From: Girardinichthys multiradiatus
Lineage: Eukaryota > Chordata > Actinopteri > Cyprinodontiformes > Goodeidae
Assembly (NCBI RefSeq): GCF_021462225.1
Contig: NC_061800.1
Location: 16,724,749 to 16,788,748, forward strand
DNA: 64,000 bases
Reading direction: 5' to 3'
Positions 44,160 through 56,400 of this stretch are shown here, in pieces (positions within the stretch are counted from its first letter, which is position 1; every line of letters begins with the position of its first letter). The position numbers and the translations under genes are program-made. The notes beneath the pieces were generated by a model, which saw nothing but the letters and a program-made list of their open reading frames with translations, was not told where the DNA came from and did no database searches.

Positions 44160-44490
44160 TCAGTAAATGAAGCCAGGCTGCTGTTTCCTATGAAGACCGC
44201 AGAGTACCTAATTACCTTTATTTAGAGGGCATGTCTGAGTGCGGCATCATGTTATATGTCTGTGACAAATTCAGTTAACAAAATAAACATGATCATTATG
44301 ATTTTCACCTCTCCAGCTACATCCTGTTAATATAACTATTGTGCTGGCATTCAGACGCCGTATGCAAAAATACATCTTTTGAAGTGAGGGGCAGATCACC
44401 CCATCGTGAGTTATTATAACTGCGTTGGAGGAATTTATAGAGTGTTATTGACGGCTGCAAGCCCACAGGGATGTCGCACACACATTAACA
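44160..44490. promoter_or_regulatory. Candidate regulatory block
   Basis: Unique, moderately GC DNA between repeats with ACCTAATTACCTTTATTT, GTTATTGACGGCTGC and GATCACCCCATCG. No coding or repeat pattern. Its long-range role on shox is conjecture. Confidence 0.3.
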
Positions 44491-44874
44491 TACTAACAAA
44501 AATAAATCTAGTGTGTAATCAATCTCAGGAAGGAAGGTTTTTTGTGACTTTCCTTTTTGTCTGAGCAGAAAATAAAGCCAGGAAGATTAAGTATTACTCG
44601 CAATGAAGCTGAATTCCTCCTGTTATGTTTATCCCCCCCCAGGTGTGTTATGCCATAATTATGAGAAAATTATCAGGATATGATTTGAGTAGAAATTATT
44701 CTGTGAATTCAGTTGTGAATTTAATAGTATAGCTTTAAAGAAGGGAGCAGAAGAATTGACTTGTGCTTAATGAATGATGATGAATGCAGCAGATCAGTAT
44801 GATGTGACTTCATCAAAACATCCAGTGTTTACATAGAAAATCAAAATCTGTCTGCAGAATCACAGGTACATGTG

Positions 44875-47072
44875 CATAGTACTCTGCAAAAGTTTTCACA
44901 CACCTTGACCTTATTTATATTTAATCAAATTACAACCACAAAATTATATATATGTCATTAGTATTTTATGTAAAATGCCAGAAGGAGAATGATACATGTT
45001 TGCAAAACATTTCACAAGTAAAAGTCTGAAGTGTGAATCATATTTGTATTCAGCTCCTTGAGCCCATACTGAGTAGAACCCTTCACTGCAATACATCTGC
45101 AAGTTTTTTGTGGTATCTCTACCAAGTTTACACATCAAGAGGCAAATAATGTCACTCTTTATTCTTCTCAAAATATCTCGATGTCCGTAAGACTGGATGG
45201 ATGAATCTCTGCTCTTAAGTCTTTTTCAACCTCTAACAGTTTTTCCACCAGAAATGACCTGTATTTCGATCCATCCATCTTTACATCAATTCTGATACAT
45301 TTCCTTGTCCCTGCAGAAGAAAAGCGTCTCAACAGCATCATGCTGCTACCAAACTGTTTCACCATGGGGATTGCGGGTTTAGGTTAATGTACAGTTTTAG
45401 CTTTACTCAGTACGGCAAAAGGTTCATTCTTGGTCCCATCTGACCAGATCACTGTCATCCACGTGTTTGCAGTGTCCCCATAGCTTGTGGCAAAATGAAA
45501 ATGGGACTGTTTTTGGCATTCTTTAAACAATAGTTTTCATAGTTCCATTGATATGGCCAGAGTTGTATAGTGCAAAACCAATGGTTGTTGTGTCAGTATA
45601 TTCACCCACCTGAGCTGCGGATCTCTTCAGATCCTCAAGAGTTACCATTTTCAGACGATGGATTGAACAGTGCTCTGTAAAATGTTCAAGGCTTGGGATG
45701 TTGTTTCATAATTGTTTTATAATCAAATGTTCCCATAACTGATCTATCAGTTTAGATGGACTGCCATGTCTTAGTAGACATTTGCAGTTGTGCCACACTC
45801 ATTTTCAGCAGATGGACAGAATAGCGCTCCATGAGATTCTCAAAACTTAGTATATCACTGTATAACCTATCCCTAAACGTCTCTACAACTTTATCCCTGA
45901 CCTGTCTGAAATGCTCCTTGGACCAAGGAACATCTCAGTTTGCTATTGAACAACCAAGGATCTTGGTCTTCAGGATTCTGTTTATTCGCTAAGTCTCTCT
46001 AACAAACCTCTGAGGCTTTTGCAGGGTAGCTGTAAATATGCTTTGATTAAATTACACATAGGTGATCTCTGAAGCCAATTGTTTGCACTGCATTTTTTTT
46101 TTGTGGTACCAGAGCATAGGGGGATGCATACAAATGCATGCCACATTTTTCATATTTTATATGCAAACATTTGTTAAAACAAAATAGCACAAAAACGTCT
46201 CGTTCTCAAAACAGGTACAGAGGAGAAGGAGCATCCAATCTCAAAAAAACAACAGACAAAATACATACACTCTTAAACTTGCAAGACTGAATATGCATAA
46301 TTTTGGTTACTTACCTTCGTCAGGCAACTATTTATTGTTTTCCTCCCTCTTCACAATTAAGCACTACTTTGCCTTGGTCTGTCACATGAAATTCCATGAA
46401 CAACATATTAAATTTTACAGTTGCAACCAAAGTTTTAATAGTTTTGGAATTTTTATTATAGTTTAGTTTTATTGTGACTTTTTCTTTTCTAATTCAGTTA
46501 GTTTTAGTTCGTTTTTAGGGTGGGTTTGCTAGATTTATTATTATTATTTTAATAATGCTTCGTTTTAGTTAAGTTTGTATTACTTTTAGCATTGTTTTTA
46601 GTTTATTCCTACTGGGGTTAATTTCTATGTGCAGGATGCAAATGTCAGAATCACATTTTTTATGCAATTATGAATATATGTATTGGTTGATAAAGATTAA
46701 ACAAAACATACAGTTTTAAAATAATGAATTCAATTACTTTTTAATAACCAACTGTCCACAAAAAACTAACAGTCCATAAGATAGCAGCCTCAAGTGCAGA
46801 TGTGTGTAATACTGCTTGTGAATAGGCTTATAAATGAAATAACAAACACGAAAACTAAGGGTATTCTGTGAAATAATTTCAGTAAGTTTTAGTTAGTTTT
46901 ACAGTTAGTTATAGTTTTTCCCTTTTAGTTACAGTTTTTTATGTATTTCAGTTAACAAAAATGTTTTCTCAATTTCAGTTTTTGTTTTTTTGTTTGTTTT
47001 CATGACCCCGGTTAGAACATAAAAATAGTTTAAATGGTTCACCTGATATGAATACTTTTGCAAGGATGCTGT
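44875..47072 (-). mobile_element. Decayed Tc1-like transposon with an inserted TTTTAGTT-rich repeat
   Basis: Degenerate termini occur at about 44885 (CTGCAAAAGTTTTCACAC) and 47050-47072 (GAATACTTTTGCAAGG). On the minus strand a stretch at 45168-45365 still reads MVKQFGSSMMLLRRFSSAGTRK and IDVKMDGSKYRSFLVEKLLE, matching the glycine-box region of Tc1 transposases. Other traces run to about 46060. About 46430-47035 is foreign. Confidence 0.75.
46430..47035. repeat. Repeat rich in GTTTTAGTTAGTTTTA-type motifs
   Basis: TTTTAGTT recurs at both ends of this segment (about 46455-46575 and 46880-46935), separating two parts of the Tc1 right end. It is probably a non-autonomous insertion of a family I cannot name. 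Confidence 0.45.
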
Positions 47073-48005
47073 TTATTCAGTCAAGCTTGAATTAAACAAG
47101 AATGCTGCCATTGATCCTTTGACTGAACCAGCATAGCTTGGTGCTAAACTTGATGAACCCTGCCCTCTTCTCTGCTGTTGTTCTGAGATCCAATTAGGCA
47201 TACACATACTGCAGAGCGCTACATTTGGAGGCCAGAGTGCATCCTTTTATTTCTAAAGGGAAGAGGCGTAGGAGAAACACACAGTGGTTTACCCACCAAC
47301 ACGCTGCACTGTATATGCCGTACGACAAATACAAGCAGTAACTAATAACACTAGCTGCAGGTATGACTTTAAACATCAGAGAAGGATGAGTGCAAAGGTT
47401 GTTTCATCCTGTATAGATTTTATGTGAAACCAGCAATTGCCTCAAAGAGAGATTAAGTGATGAACCAAAGAGTAAGAATAAAACCCAGTGTATGCTTATG
47501 CCTGTCCGAGTCATCCATCTGTATGCTTTGTGTGTATAATTTGCCCCAGCAGTGTAACTGGTCTGTTTGCAGCAGCCTTGCCTTGTCTTTGAAATTGTTT
47601 ATGAGTCCAGATTCCTTTGGCCCGATAAGCACAGCATTGTATTGTAGAGTCCCCCTGTGGAGGTCAGATTTTCTAAAGCCCCCTCCTCCCCTCATTTGTG
47701 ATTGCTTCATGTGATAGTACCCAGCAGGCCTGAGAACCAAGGCCTAATGTTCTGGATGGATGGTGCCATGAAAGAAGACAATTATCAGGCAGTGAGCAAG
47801 GTCTCCCAGGGTTATGGTTTTAGTCAGATTATTTATTTTATTTTTAGAAGCAGTAGCTTAAACTTTAACAGCCCCGGGGTTACTTATTTCTTTCTTGATG
47901 TTGTTTTGTTCTTGGCTATGTGTAATTGTGTCAAGGTCTATGGTTGGGAATGGGGCTTTTTGATGATCTAACTGCCTATTATAGGATGTATTCAGGCAAT
48001 AATGC

Positions 48006-48075
<70 letters not shown>

Positions 48076-48349
48076 TGTAATGCTAAATCAGCCACACAGA
48101 AGCCCATTCCATATACTTCAGCATGTTGGAGATACTCTGCACACCAGAAACTGCTAGATTAATTTATTAGCCCAAATGCTAGGTTCATGCTGTTGGCAGG
48201 ACCAAACAAAACCAAACATTGGGGCAAAGTATGTGACCTAGCTGAGTCAGAGAAGAGATAAAAATGAGCCTATTTTTAACTTAACAATGGTTCAGACATC
48301 ACTGGTTCAGACAGGAATTGGTGAGGTGTGGACGTGAGGCACGGTAAGG
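47073..48349. other. Unassigned intergenic sequence with a GT microsatellite
   Basis: No gene or named element apart from the GT tract listed separately. Confidence 0.4.
48009..48078. repeat. (GT)n microsatellite
   Basis: About 70 bp of GT, interrupted once near the end. Confidence 0.95.
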
Positions 48350-48845
48350 CGTATTCGTCACTTCCTGTTTTCACTGTTGCACTCGTTGGGCTTTTTGGTG
48401 TGTGAAGGCCCTCTTGATTGGTCTGATTTTTCTTTACTGTGATATCTCTGACTTGTTCTAATACACAAGCACGTTAAAACACATTTTCTGTTGCTGCATT
48501 TATCATTTGGGGACCCTTCGTGGTAAGGGGTCGCTAGCTTAGCGTTAGCTCCATCATGGCTACCATGGCATCCACTCCACTTTGGATGGAGCAGATCTTC
48601 TTTCCAGGAATCTGGCCGAATTTATCATTTCTCCAAAACTCTGATAACCCAAGGTTCAGACCAGGAAGCAGGGTCATAGTTTAGCACTCCTCTCTGCAGC
48701 TTCTGTACTGCTACCCACCCATTACCCTATTAAGACAGTGTCTCGCCCACGGCCAAAATTGAATAGCTTAAAAATAATCTAAAAGGAGGAAATTATGAAA
48801 ATATCATAAAAATAAACACTAGTCAGACTGAAAAGAAAATTAAAA

Positions 48846-50306
48846 CAATGAAATGTGGCTTACTGAACATACAATTACTCTCTTCAAAGATTTTGCTAGT
48901 TAATGACTTGATTTGTGACAATCAGATTGATTTATTTTGTCTCACAAAAACCTGGTTGTAGCAAGAGGATTATGTTACTATAAATGAGTCAGCTCCTACT
49001 AATTATTTAAATTCTCACAAACCTCGAAATACTGGGCGAGGTGGAGGAGTAGCAACCATCTTTCAGTCCGATTTATTGATTAGTCCCAGACCAATTAATA
49101 TCTACAACTCATGTGAATATTTAATCCTTAGTTTTCCTCATCAGAATTGCAAAGCACTAAAACCACTTCTGTTAGTTGTTTTGTACCGTCCACCAGGTCC
49201 TTACTCTCAATTTTTAGATCAGTTTTCAGACCTTTTATCTGATTTAGTGTTAAATACAGATAAAGTTATTATAGTGGGGGATTTTAACATTCATGTTGAC
49301 ACTGAAAGTGATAGCCTAAATATAGCGTTTAATGCTATCTCAGACTCAATTGGCTTTGCTCAAAACATTAACAAACCTACCTTTGTCTTCATTCTCTGGA
49401 CCTTGTGCTGACATATGGCATTGAGTGTAAAGACATAACAATATTTTCTCATAACCCTGTCCTGTCTGACCATTTCTTAATAACCTTTGAGTTTAATTTA
49501 ACCGAGTACTCCACACCTGAAAGAAAATTTCATTACAGTAGATCATTATCAGGCGATGCGGTAACAACCTTTAAAGAACCTGTTCCACTTTTAATTTCCC
49601 CATTACCACTGAAAAGCACAGTGGAGGGCAATAATTCTGTTTCTGCCCCTTCATAAATTGATTCTCTTGTTCATAGTGTTTCTTCATCATTGCATGATGC
49701 ATTACACATTGCAGCCCCCTTGTAAAAGAAGGTAATCATTCATAGGAGGCAGGTTCCTTGGTTTAATTCAGAGCTGCGTATTTTAAAGCACAATGTTAGA
49801 AAATTGGAGAGAAAATGGCGCTCTACACACCTAGAGGATTCCTACTTAATCTGGAAAAATAGCCTACTGTTGTATAAAAAGACACTTCGCCAAGCTAGAA
49901 CAGCTTATTTCTCATCATTAATAGAAGAGAACAAGAATAATCCTAGGTTTCTCTTTAGTACAGTTGCAAAACTTACACAGAGTCATAGCTCTGTTGAGCC
50001 ATCCATTTCCTTAGCTCTTAGCAGTCATGACTTTATGGGATTCTTCTTAAATAAAATTGATTCTATTAAAAATAAAATCCTTCACATACTCCCGAAGATG
50101 ATTACTTCATCCTCAGCAAGTGAGACAACATTGTAAATAACTGCACAACCTGATTTGTGTTTGGACCGTTTTGATCCTGTGAAGCTTCCTGAGTTATCAG
50201 AAATATTAGCTTCATCTAAATCTTCAACTTGTATGTTAGACCCAATCCCAACGAAATTATTTAAGGAAGTGTTCCCTCTGATTACCAGCCCGATTTTAGG
50301 TATCTT
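48846..50306 (+). pseudogene. L2-type LINE ORF2 N-terminal part (APE endonuclease and linker), broken
   Basis: The frame starts [13 protein letters not shown] and gives [17 protein letters not shown], with TAG at 48959-48961. It continues GRGGGVATIF, LLVVLYRPPGPYSQFL and VIIVGDFNIHVD. A frameshift lies near 49380-49395, then SLDLVLTYGIECKD and NPVLSDHFLITFEF (catalytic SDH). Further stops occur at about 49654, 49723 and 50133. The linker RQVPWFNSELRILKHNVRKLERKW and ILASSKSSTCMLDPIPTKLFKEV lead up to the RT domain, which is absent. Confidence 0.85.
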
Positions 50307-50728
50307 TGTTATTTTTTTACCTCCGCCTTCCTCCCTCCCTGTTGGACGGAGTAAGGGGGAGTCAGGTTTAGCCTAAACTGGCTCAGTTATGGCTGAGGTG
50401 CAAACACACCCTCAATGTCTGCTACCTGTATGACCCCTTCTCTTTTCCAATGGTTATAATCAGTCTGACAGAGAGAGGAATCCCAATCCTGTGGTTTTTA
50501 GTATAACAATGGCCATCAGTGGGCTCTAGATGGACAAACTTTATCAGTTTATTATTTAGTTAGTGCCCCTACACATGGCCCATTCTAGGGTGGCCGGGCT
50601 CTGGTACTCGGTGGTTTGGTCTGGCCTCCCCTGCGGCCCCACGCCGTTCCAGACCCTTTGTGGGGTGCCTTAAGACGACATTGTTGTAAATCAGCGCTAT
50701 ATAAATACATACACTGAAACTGAAACTA
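50307..50728 (+). mobile_element. 3' end of a different LINE inserted in the second L2 copy
   Basis: The segment ends CTTAAGACGACATTGTTGTA, GCGCTATATAAATACA and ACTGAA repeats, the general ending of L2-like fish LINEs but with another body. TATCTTTG (50299-50306) and TATCTCTG (50729-50736) at its edges may be a target duplication. Confidence 0.55.
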
Positions 50729-51645
50729 TCTCTGCAGTTATGCTGCTATAGGCCTAGGCTGCTGGAGGACTTAATGACCACCTTCACCCTCTTCGCTACA
50801 TTCTCACACTACTCTCCAATTTTGCATTATTTGCTGTTATTTCAGTTTTAAACTTTATGTTCTCTCTCTTTTCTCTTCTTAGAAGCTACACCTGGCCTGA
50901 CTCTGTGTCTACCTGTGACACCTTTCTGGAGAGGGGCATTGTCCAAGCTTCTGCTGGCAACAACTTAATGCTCACCTTCTACAGATTATCCACTTGGCTC
51001 TGTCTTTTAGTGTTTAACCCTTTCTCTCTCCTAGATATAGCAATTGACTGAGCTTCTACTGTAACTAATTATATGTGCTCTCTTTCAGACTCTAACCTTG
51101 AAAACTGGCTCAGAGTTTATCTGTTCTTTCTTTCTAGGTGAAATGACTAAAGGAGCTACATCCATTAGCATTTACATTTCCTTCCCATAGAAAGTACTCC
51201 TGGATCAGTGCTTCTGTGTTCTTTTTGTGTCTCTGCTCTGTTCTCTCTAACCCCCAGTCGGTCGTGGCAGATGGCCGCTCACACTGAGCCTGGTTCTGCC
51301 GGAGGTTTCTTCCTGTTAAAAGGGAGTTTTTCCTCTCCACTGTTGCTACATGCATGCTCAGTATGAGGGATTGCTGCAAAGTCAACGCCAGTGACTGTCC
51401 ACTGTCTCTACATGCTCATCCAGGAGGAGTGAATGCTACAAGTCTCTGACTCGATGCAATCTGCTGGGTTTCCTTAGATAGAAAAACTTTTTAACCAATT
51501 TGAATAAATAACTGAATCTGACTGCACTGTTCAATGGTTAGGATTAATTGGAATGTATATGTACCTGACTTTTGTGTAGTGCCTTGAGACAACATGTGTT
51601 GTGAATTGGCGCTATATAAATAAACTGAATTGAATTGAATTGAAT

Positions 51646-53888
51646 AAGCCCGCGAAAACAGCGCCGGTTCCCACCCTTTTTGATGTTGCAGTTACGGTGC
51701 AGAGGTGCAAGTCGATGATGTAACTCTTACTGTCCCAATTCTCCAATTTTGCACGCTTGTCACCTGCACACTTCAACCCCTATGTGTACTTGTACAAAGT
51801 ACACACTTCATAGAGGGGCGTAGGGTGTAGTGTGGGTATAGGGTCAGTCCGTGACCCACAATTTCCCTTGATTCATTGCTGGTCAAAGCGGGTTGGTCGA
51901 GCTCAGGCAACAATGGCAGATGACGGTGGCAAAAATTGTGAATATAAAATGTTAATAATACACTTTCTGTGACCCCAAATAAACGTTTAAGATGTTTTTA
52001 GGTGAGAATGTAGGTCTGTTGAAATCAAATATCTATTCATTTAAAAAAAGAGGTTTGGCGTTTCTCTGCGCCAGCTTACTTTGGCAGCTCATATTGGAAA
52101 TTTTTGAAGCGCTATATGCTGAGTTGTGGACCCTAGAGAACTTCCAGCAAATCGTTTAGTGTCCCATTTCCATACAAAGGCGAGCAAAATCACTGCCTAC
52201 TACTGAAAATGCTTGACAATGGCTGTGGACTACAAGTACTTCGCTCTCACATCGGGTCTGCTGCAATTCTGATCTACCGGAAGTAACAAAAATTACACTG
52301 TGAACGTGATGAATGATAAAACTGAAGTGGTAAAAATGGAGGCGCCAAAATCAAGGCAGTGAATGACAAAGGGGAAACGTTAAATCTAATACACTAGATG
52401 ATAAATCTAAAGTGGTAAAAGTGGAGGCGCTAAAATCAAGGCAGTGAATTAAAACAGGCAACATTAAATGTGATAACCTTAATATTTATAACATTAATAT
52501 TTATCATGTTATCATTTAATGAAATCCAAATTCACAGATTCTAATTTTCACAGAGGCAATATTAAATACAAGTTGGTTTTTATGGCACTCAATTTTACCA
52601 TGTTCAGTATTTCACATCTTCAATTCATTTCAAGTTAATTTTTGTTACTTTGACCCCTCATACATGGAATGGGGAAAAAGGGGGATTTCAGTGAGTTTAA
52701 ACATGAGACAGTTGTTGATGCCGGACAGGCAGGTCTGCAAATTTCTGTGTTCATTTGTCCTTTTTCCTAAGCTCCTCAGTTCAGGTCCACACTCAGCTGC
52801 ACTGTTCTCTGTTCATTGTATTCATCTGGTTGTCACGTCACTGATCCCCTCCCCAGCAGTCATAAGTCACTCAGTTTTCTTAGCTCCTGTGTATGCCTGC
52901 CCCCATTTTTGCTTCGCCTTTTTGACAATTGTGTCCATTTCCAATCAACGTCTCTGTTTTTGTATAAATCATCACCTTCATTTTGAGACTCTCGTCCTGT
53001 CTGCGCTTTGCCCATTTCCACCACTGCAGACATAACAGACACTTAATATTTGCATACATGACACATCATTTTGTGATTATAGCATTTCGTGATTTTAATG
53101 AAAAAATAAATCCAAATAAAGCTGTTTTAAACAAACATTAATCTATGTCTGCCAAATGTAACTGTGATTTAGCGCTGTGCAATAAGTATTTGATCTATGC
53201 ATGACAAAATGATTTTCCTCAAAAATGTAAGTCCCTGAAAAAGAATTTGCCAATGACTTCATTCGTAGTAAAAGATAGTTGACTAAACCTACGGTAAATC
53301 CAAAATGTCTACAAAGGACTAAATTCAGACTAAATTACATTTAAGTCAGAGTACTATAACTAAAATAAAATTCAAATTTTTTGTTGACATGATCTGCTGT
53401 CAACAATAAATTGTTGCTGACTTGCTTATTTCCAACAAAACACGTGAGCTTATACTCCTTAAAAAAGCTAACTATAAGGAATAAAATGTGTAATCGATTC
53501 TCACCCTTCCCATGTATTAAAAAAAACTCTTACAAGAAAAAATTATAAGTAAAACCAGAGTATGAAAGTAAAATACTTCCATCCACCATTTCATTTTTAT
53601 GTAATCTAAACAATATCCAAAATACATGCATCATGTCTGGTGGTTCTAAAATGGATTAAGGTGGAAATGTGAACGCACATTGTCTGACGTAAATGTTGGG
53701 CGGCATCTGTATAAATATTTCTGCTATTGAGCACATCATTGAAGTATTCTTAGATTGATCAAGTAATTAGACATACAAAATTGGACCCACCGAAACAGCT
53801 TTTTTTTCAAAGCCCCTTACTTTGATCTACAGTAAAAGCCAAGCATACCCTTCTCTCCATCAAACCTGTGCACACTCACATGCATGCA
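51646..53888. other. Unassigned intergenic sequence with an 84-bp tandem duplication
   Basis: No gene recognised. It contains the tandem duplication listed separately and a C/T-rich stretch (52720-53040) of possible retroelement origin. The 123-aa frame at 52664-53035 has no known domain. Confidence 0.4.
52311..52478. repeat. Two-unit tandem repeat, period 84 bp
   Basis: Units 52311-52394 and 52395-52478 share GTGGTAAAA(A/G)TGGAGGCGC and AAAATCAAGGCAGTGAAT in the same spacing, with scattered substitutions. No known family. Confidence 0.75.
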
Positions 53889-53890
53889 TA

Positions 53891-55499
53891 CAGGTCCTTC
53901 TCAAAATATTAGTATATTGTGATAAAGTTCATTATTTTCCATAATGTCATGATGAAAATTTAACATTCATATATTTTAGATTCATTGCACACTAACTGAA
54001 ATATTTCAGGTCTTTTATTGTCTTAATACGAATGATTTTGGCATACAGCTCATGAAAACCCAAAATTCCTATCTCACAAAATTAGCATATCATTAAAAGG
54101 GTCTCTAAACGAGCTATGAACCTAATCATCTGAATCAACGAGTTAACTCTAAACACCTGCAAAAGATTCCTGAGGCCTTTAAAACTCCCAGCCTGGTTCA
54201 TCACTCAAAACCCCAATCATGGGTAAGACTGCCGACCTGACTGCTGTCCAGAAGGCCACTATTGACACCCTCAAGCAAGAGGGTAAGACACAGAAAGAAA
54301 TTTCTGAACGAATAGGCTGTTCCCAGAGTGCTGTATCAAGGCACCTCAGTGGGAAGTCTGTGGGAAGGAAAAAGTGTGGCAGAAAACGCTGCACAACGAG
54401 AAGAGGTGACCGGACCCTGAGGAAGATTGTGGAGAAGGGCCGATTCCAGACCTTGGGGGACCTGCGGAAGCAGTGGACTGAGTCTGGAATAGAAACATCC
54501 AGAGCCACCATGCACAGGCGTGTGCAGGAAATGGGCTACAGGTGCCGCATTCCCCAGGTCAAGCCACTTTTGAACCAGAAACAGCGGCAGAAGCGCCTGA
54601 CCTGGGCTACAGAGAAGCAGCACTGGACTGTTGTTCAGTGGCCCAAAGTACTTTTTTCGGATGAAAGCAAATTCTGCATGTCATTCGGAAATCAAGGTGC
54701 CAGAGTCTGGAGGAAGACTGGGGAGAATGAAATGCCAAAATGCCAGAAGTCCAGTGTCAAGTACCCACAGTCAGTGATGGTCTGGGTGCCGTGTCAGCTG
54801 CTGGTGTTGGTCCACTGTGTTTTATCAAGGGCAGGGTCAATGCAGCTAGCTATCAGGAGATTTTGGAGCACTTCATGCTTCCATCTGCTGAAAAGCTTTA
54901 TGGAGATGAAGATTTCATTTTTCAGCACGACCTGGCACCTGCTCACAGTGCCAAAACCACTGGTAAATGGTTTACTGACCATGGTATCACTGTGCTCAAT
55001 TGGCCTGCCAACTCTCCTGACCTGAACCCCATAGAGAATCTGTGGGATATTGTGAAGAGAACGTTGAGAGATTCAAGACCCAACACTCTGGATGAGCTAA
55101 AGGCCGCTATCGAAGCATCCTGGGCCTCCATAAGACCTCAGCAGTGCCACAGGCTGATTGCCTCCATGCCACGCCGCATTGAAGCAGTCATTTCTGCCAA
55201 AGGATTCCCGACCAAGTATTGAGTGCATAACTGTACATGATTATTTGAAGGTTGACGTTTTTTGTATTAAAAACACTTTTCTTTTATTGGTCGGATGAAA
55301 TATGCTAATTTTGTGAGATAGGAATTTTGGGTTTTCATGAGCTGTATGCCAAAATCATCCATATTAAGACAATAAAAGACCTGAAATATTTCAGTTAGTG
55401 TGCAATGAATCTAAAATATATGAATGTTAAATTTTCATCATTACATTATGGAAAATAATGAACTTTATCACAATATGCTAATATTTTGAGAAGGACCTG
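53891..55499 (+). mobile_element. Tc1-like transposon with about 200-bp inverted repeats
   Basis: Outer ends are CAGGTCCTTCTCAAAATATT and the complement, flanked by TA (53889-53890 and 55500-55501). The inverted repeats extend about 203 bp inward (to about 54094 and from about 55297) with few differences, so the copy is fairly young. The transposase between them has one frameshift. Other copies in this window are at 36545-37290 and 42431-42647. Confidence 0.93.
54219..55222 (+). pseudogene. Tc1-like transposase broken by a one-base deletion
   Basis: The first frame starts MGKTADLTAVQKATID and includes a helix-turn-helix (ERIGCSQSAVSRHL), GRKKCGRKR, and catalytic Asp in LFSDESKFC. It is in phase up to SVMVW at 54783. 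The following GGG run (54784-54786) is one G short compared with relatives. The correct sequence continues in another frame with a glycine/alanine box, FQHDLAPAH (second Asp) and NPIENLW (Glu, 34 residues later), ending FPTKY-stop at 55222. Apart from that base the coding sequence looks complete, about 334 codons. The related copy near 37140 has four G at this place. Confidence 0.92.
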
Positions 55500-55501
55500 T
55501 A

Positions 55502-56169
55502 TATCCTGGCCCAGCACAGCCCAGAATCTGCAGTGAATTTAGTAATTGCTACTGCATTAAAAACTCATTGAAGACCAGTGAAAAAAGTATGTCAATAAAA
55601 AAGCTATCAATCACTGTGGCCTCTTATACCTTTGCCCACAAATGAGCTGCCAGGGTGTCTGTGGCATCAAGTGAACAGCAATTTTGTTTATTCTCTCAGA
55701 TAGCTAATTTCTCCAACAGATGAGAATTTTCTAAAAACTCACAGTTTACTTGTTATTGATAATACAAAACTTTCAGCTGTGTTGAAAATAGATCTTTGAC
55801 ATGAACTGAATTTGAAGGCAAGCAAGCTCCTCGAAGGTAATTCATATCTGGAAATCTAGAGGTTCACTAACTTGTAAGTTATTTATGAGAATGTCTCAGC
55901 ATTGTTAAAACATCACTTAATTTATTACCACAGACTGTTGAAAACATCTGCATTAAGATGCTCAGAGATACCAAGTTGGCACCTGTTGTGCATATTGTTC
56001 TGTCAGATTCTCATTTGACATTTTTCACCTACTCTAGTTTGTGTGCATCTTGCTCTAATAAGAAAGACAACATTACTGTTGATGTTGCACTTTTGTGCTA
56101 CGCTAACCTGGCTTGCTGTAGAGTATGTTTACCTTTGTTCTCTTTGCTCTTGATTTACCTGTCCATCTA
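55502..56169. other. Unassigned intergenic sequence
   Basis: AT-rich, no gene or repeat recognised. Confidence 0.4.
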
Positions 56170-56400
56170 TATTCTGATCCTCGACTATGGTCATGAGATA
56201 TGCTTCATGATCGAATTAACGATATCCTGAGACAGGGTGAGGGTGTTCTCATCAACAAGAAGCTTCCTGGAAACAGCTTTGGTGATTTCAGCATCTACTT
56301 AGGATGCTTCTTTGGCACCCTCCTATTTGGGGCTTCAGGGCATGTACCACTCACTGAGAAGAGATCACCCACCCCTACTGCGAGCACCCACCCCAGCTTC
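56170..56400 (+). mobile_element. Decayed Rex3/RTE LINE remnant
   Basis: CGACTATGGTCATGAG reads YGHE, as in the YGHELWVMTER segment of the copy at 3414. Further on, a diverged stretch (TTAGGATGCTTCTTTGGC to CATGTACCACT, about 56300-56350) parallels the RMPPGRLPQEVFQARPT segment. Much of the sequence between is deleted. Confidence 0.55.

Larger units (their letters stand above)
48350..51645 (+). mobile_element. Second L2-type LINE copy: endonuclease half and 3' end, reverse transcriptase lost
   Basis: The 5' part (about 48350-48840) is leader or ORF1-like and GC-richer. Endonuclease coding follows to about 50300. An unrelated LINE 3' end fills 50307-50728. The familiar L2 3' region (50729-51645) closes the element with TTGAA repeats. 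Comparison with the copy at 1600-4817 shows that the whole RT domain is missing here. Confidence 0.85.

Noticed and set aside
47926..48162. Val/Cys-repeat protein frame
   Set aside because: It is a translation of the GT microsatellite.
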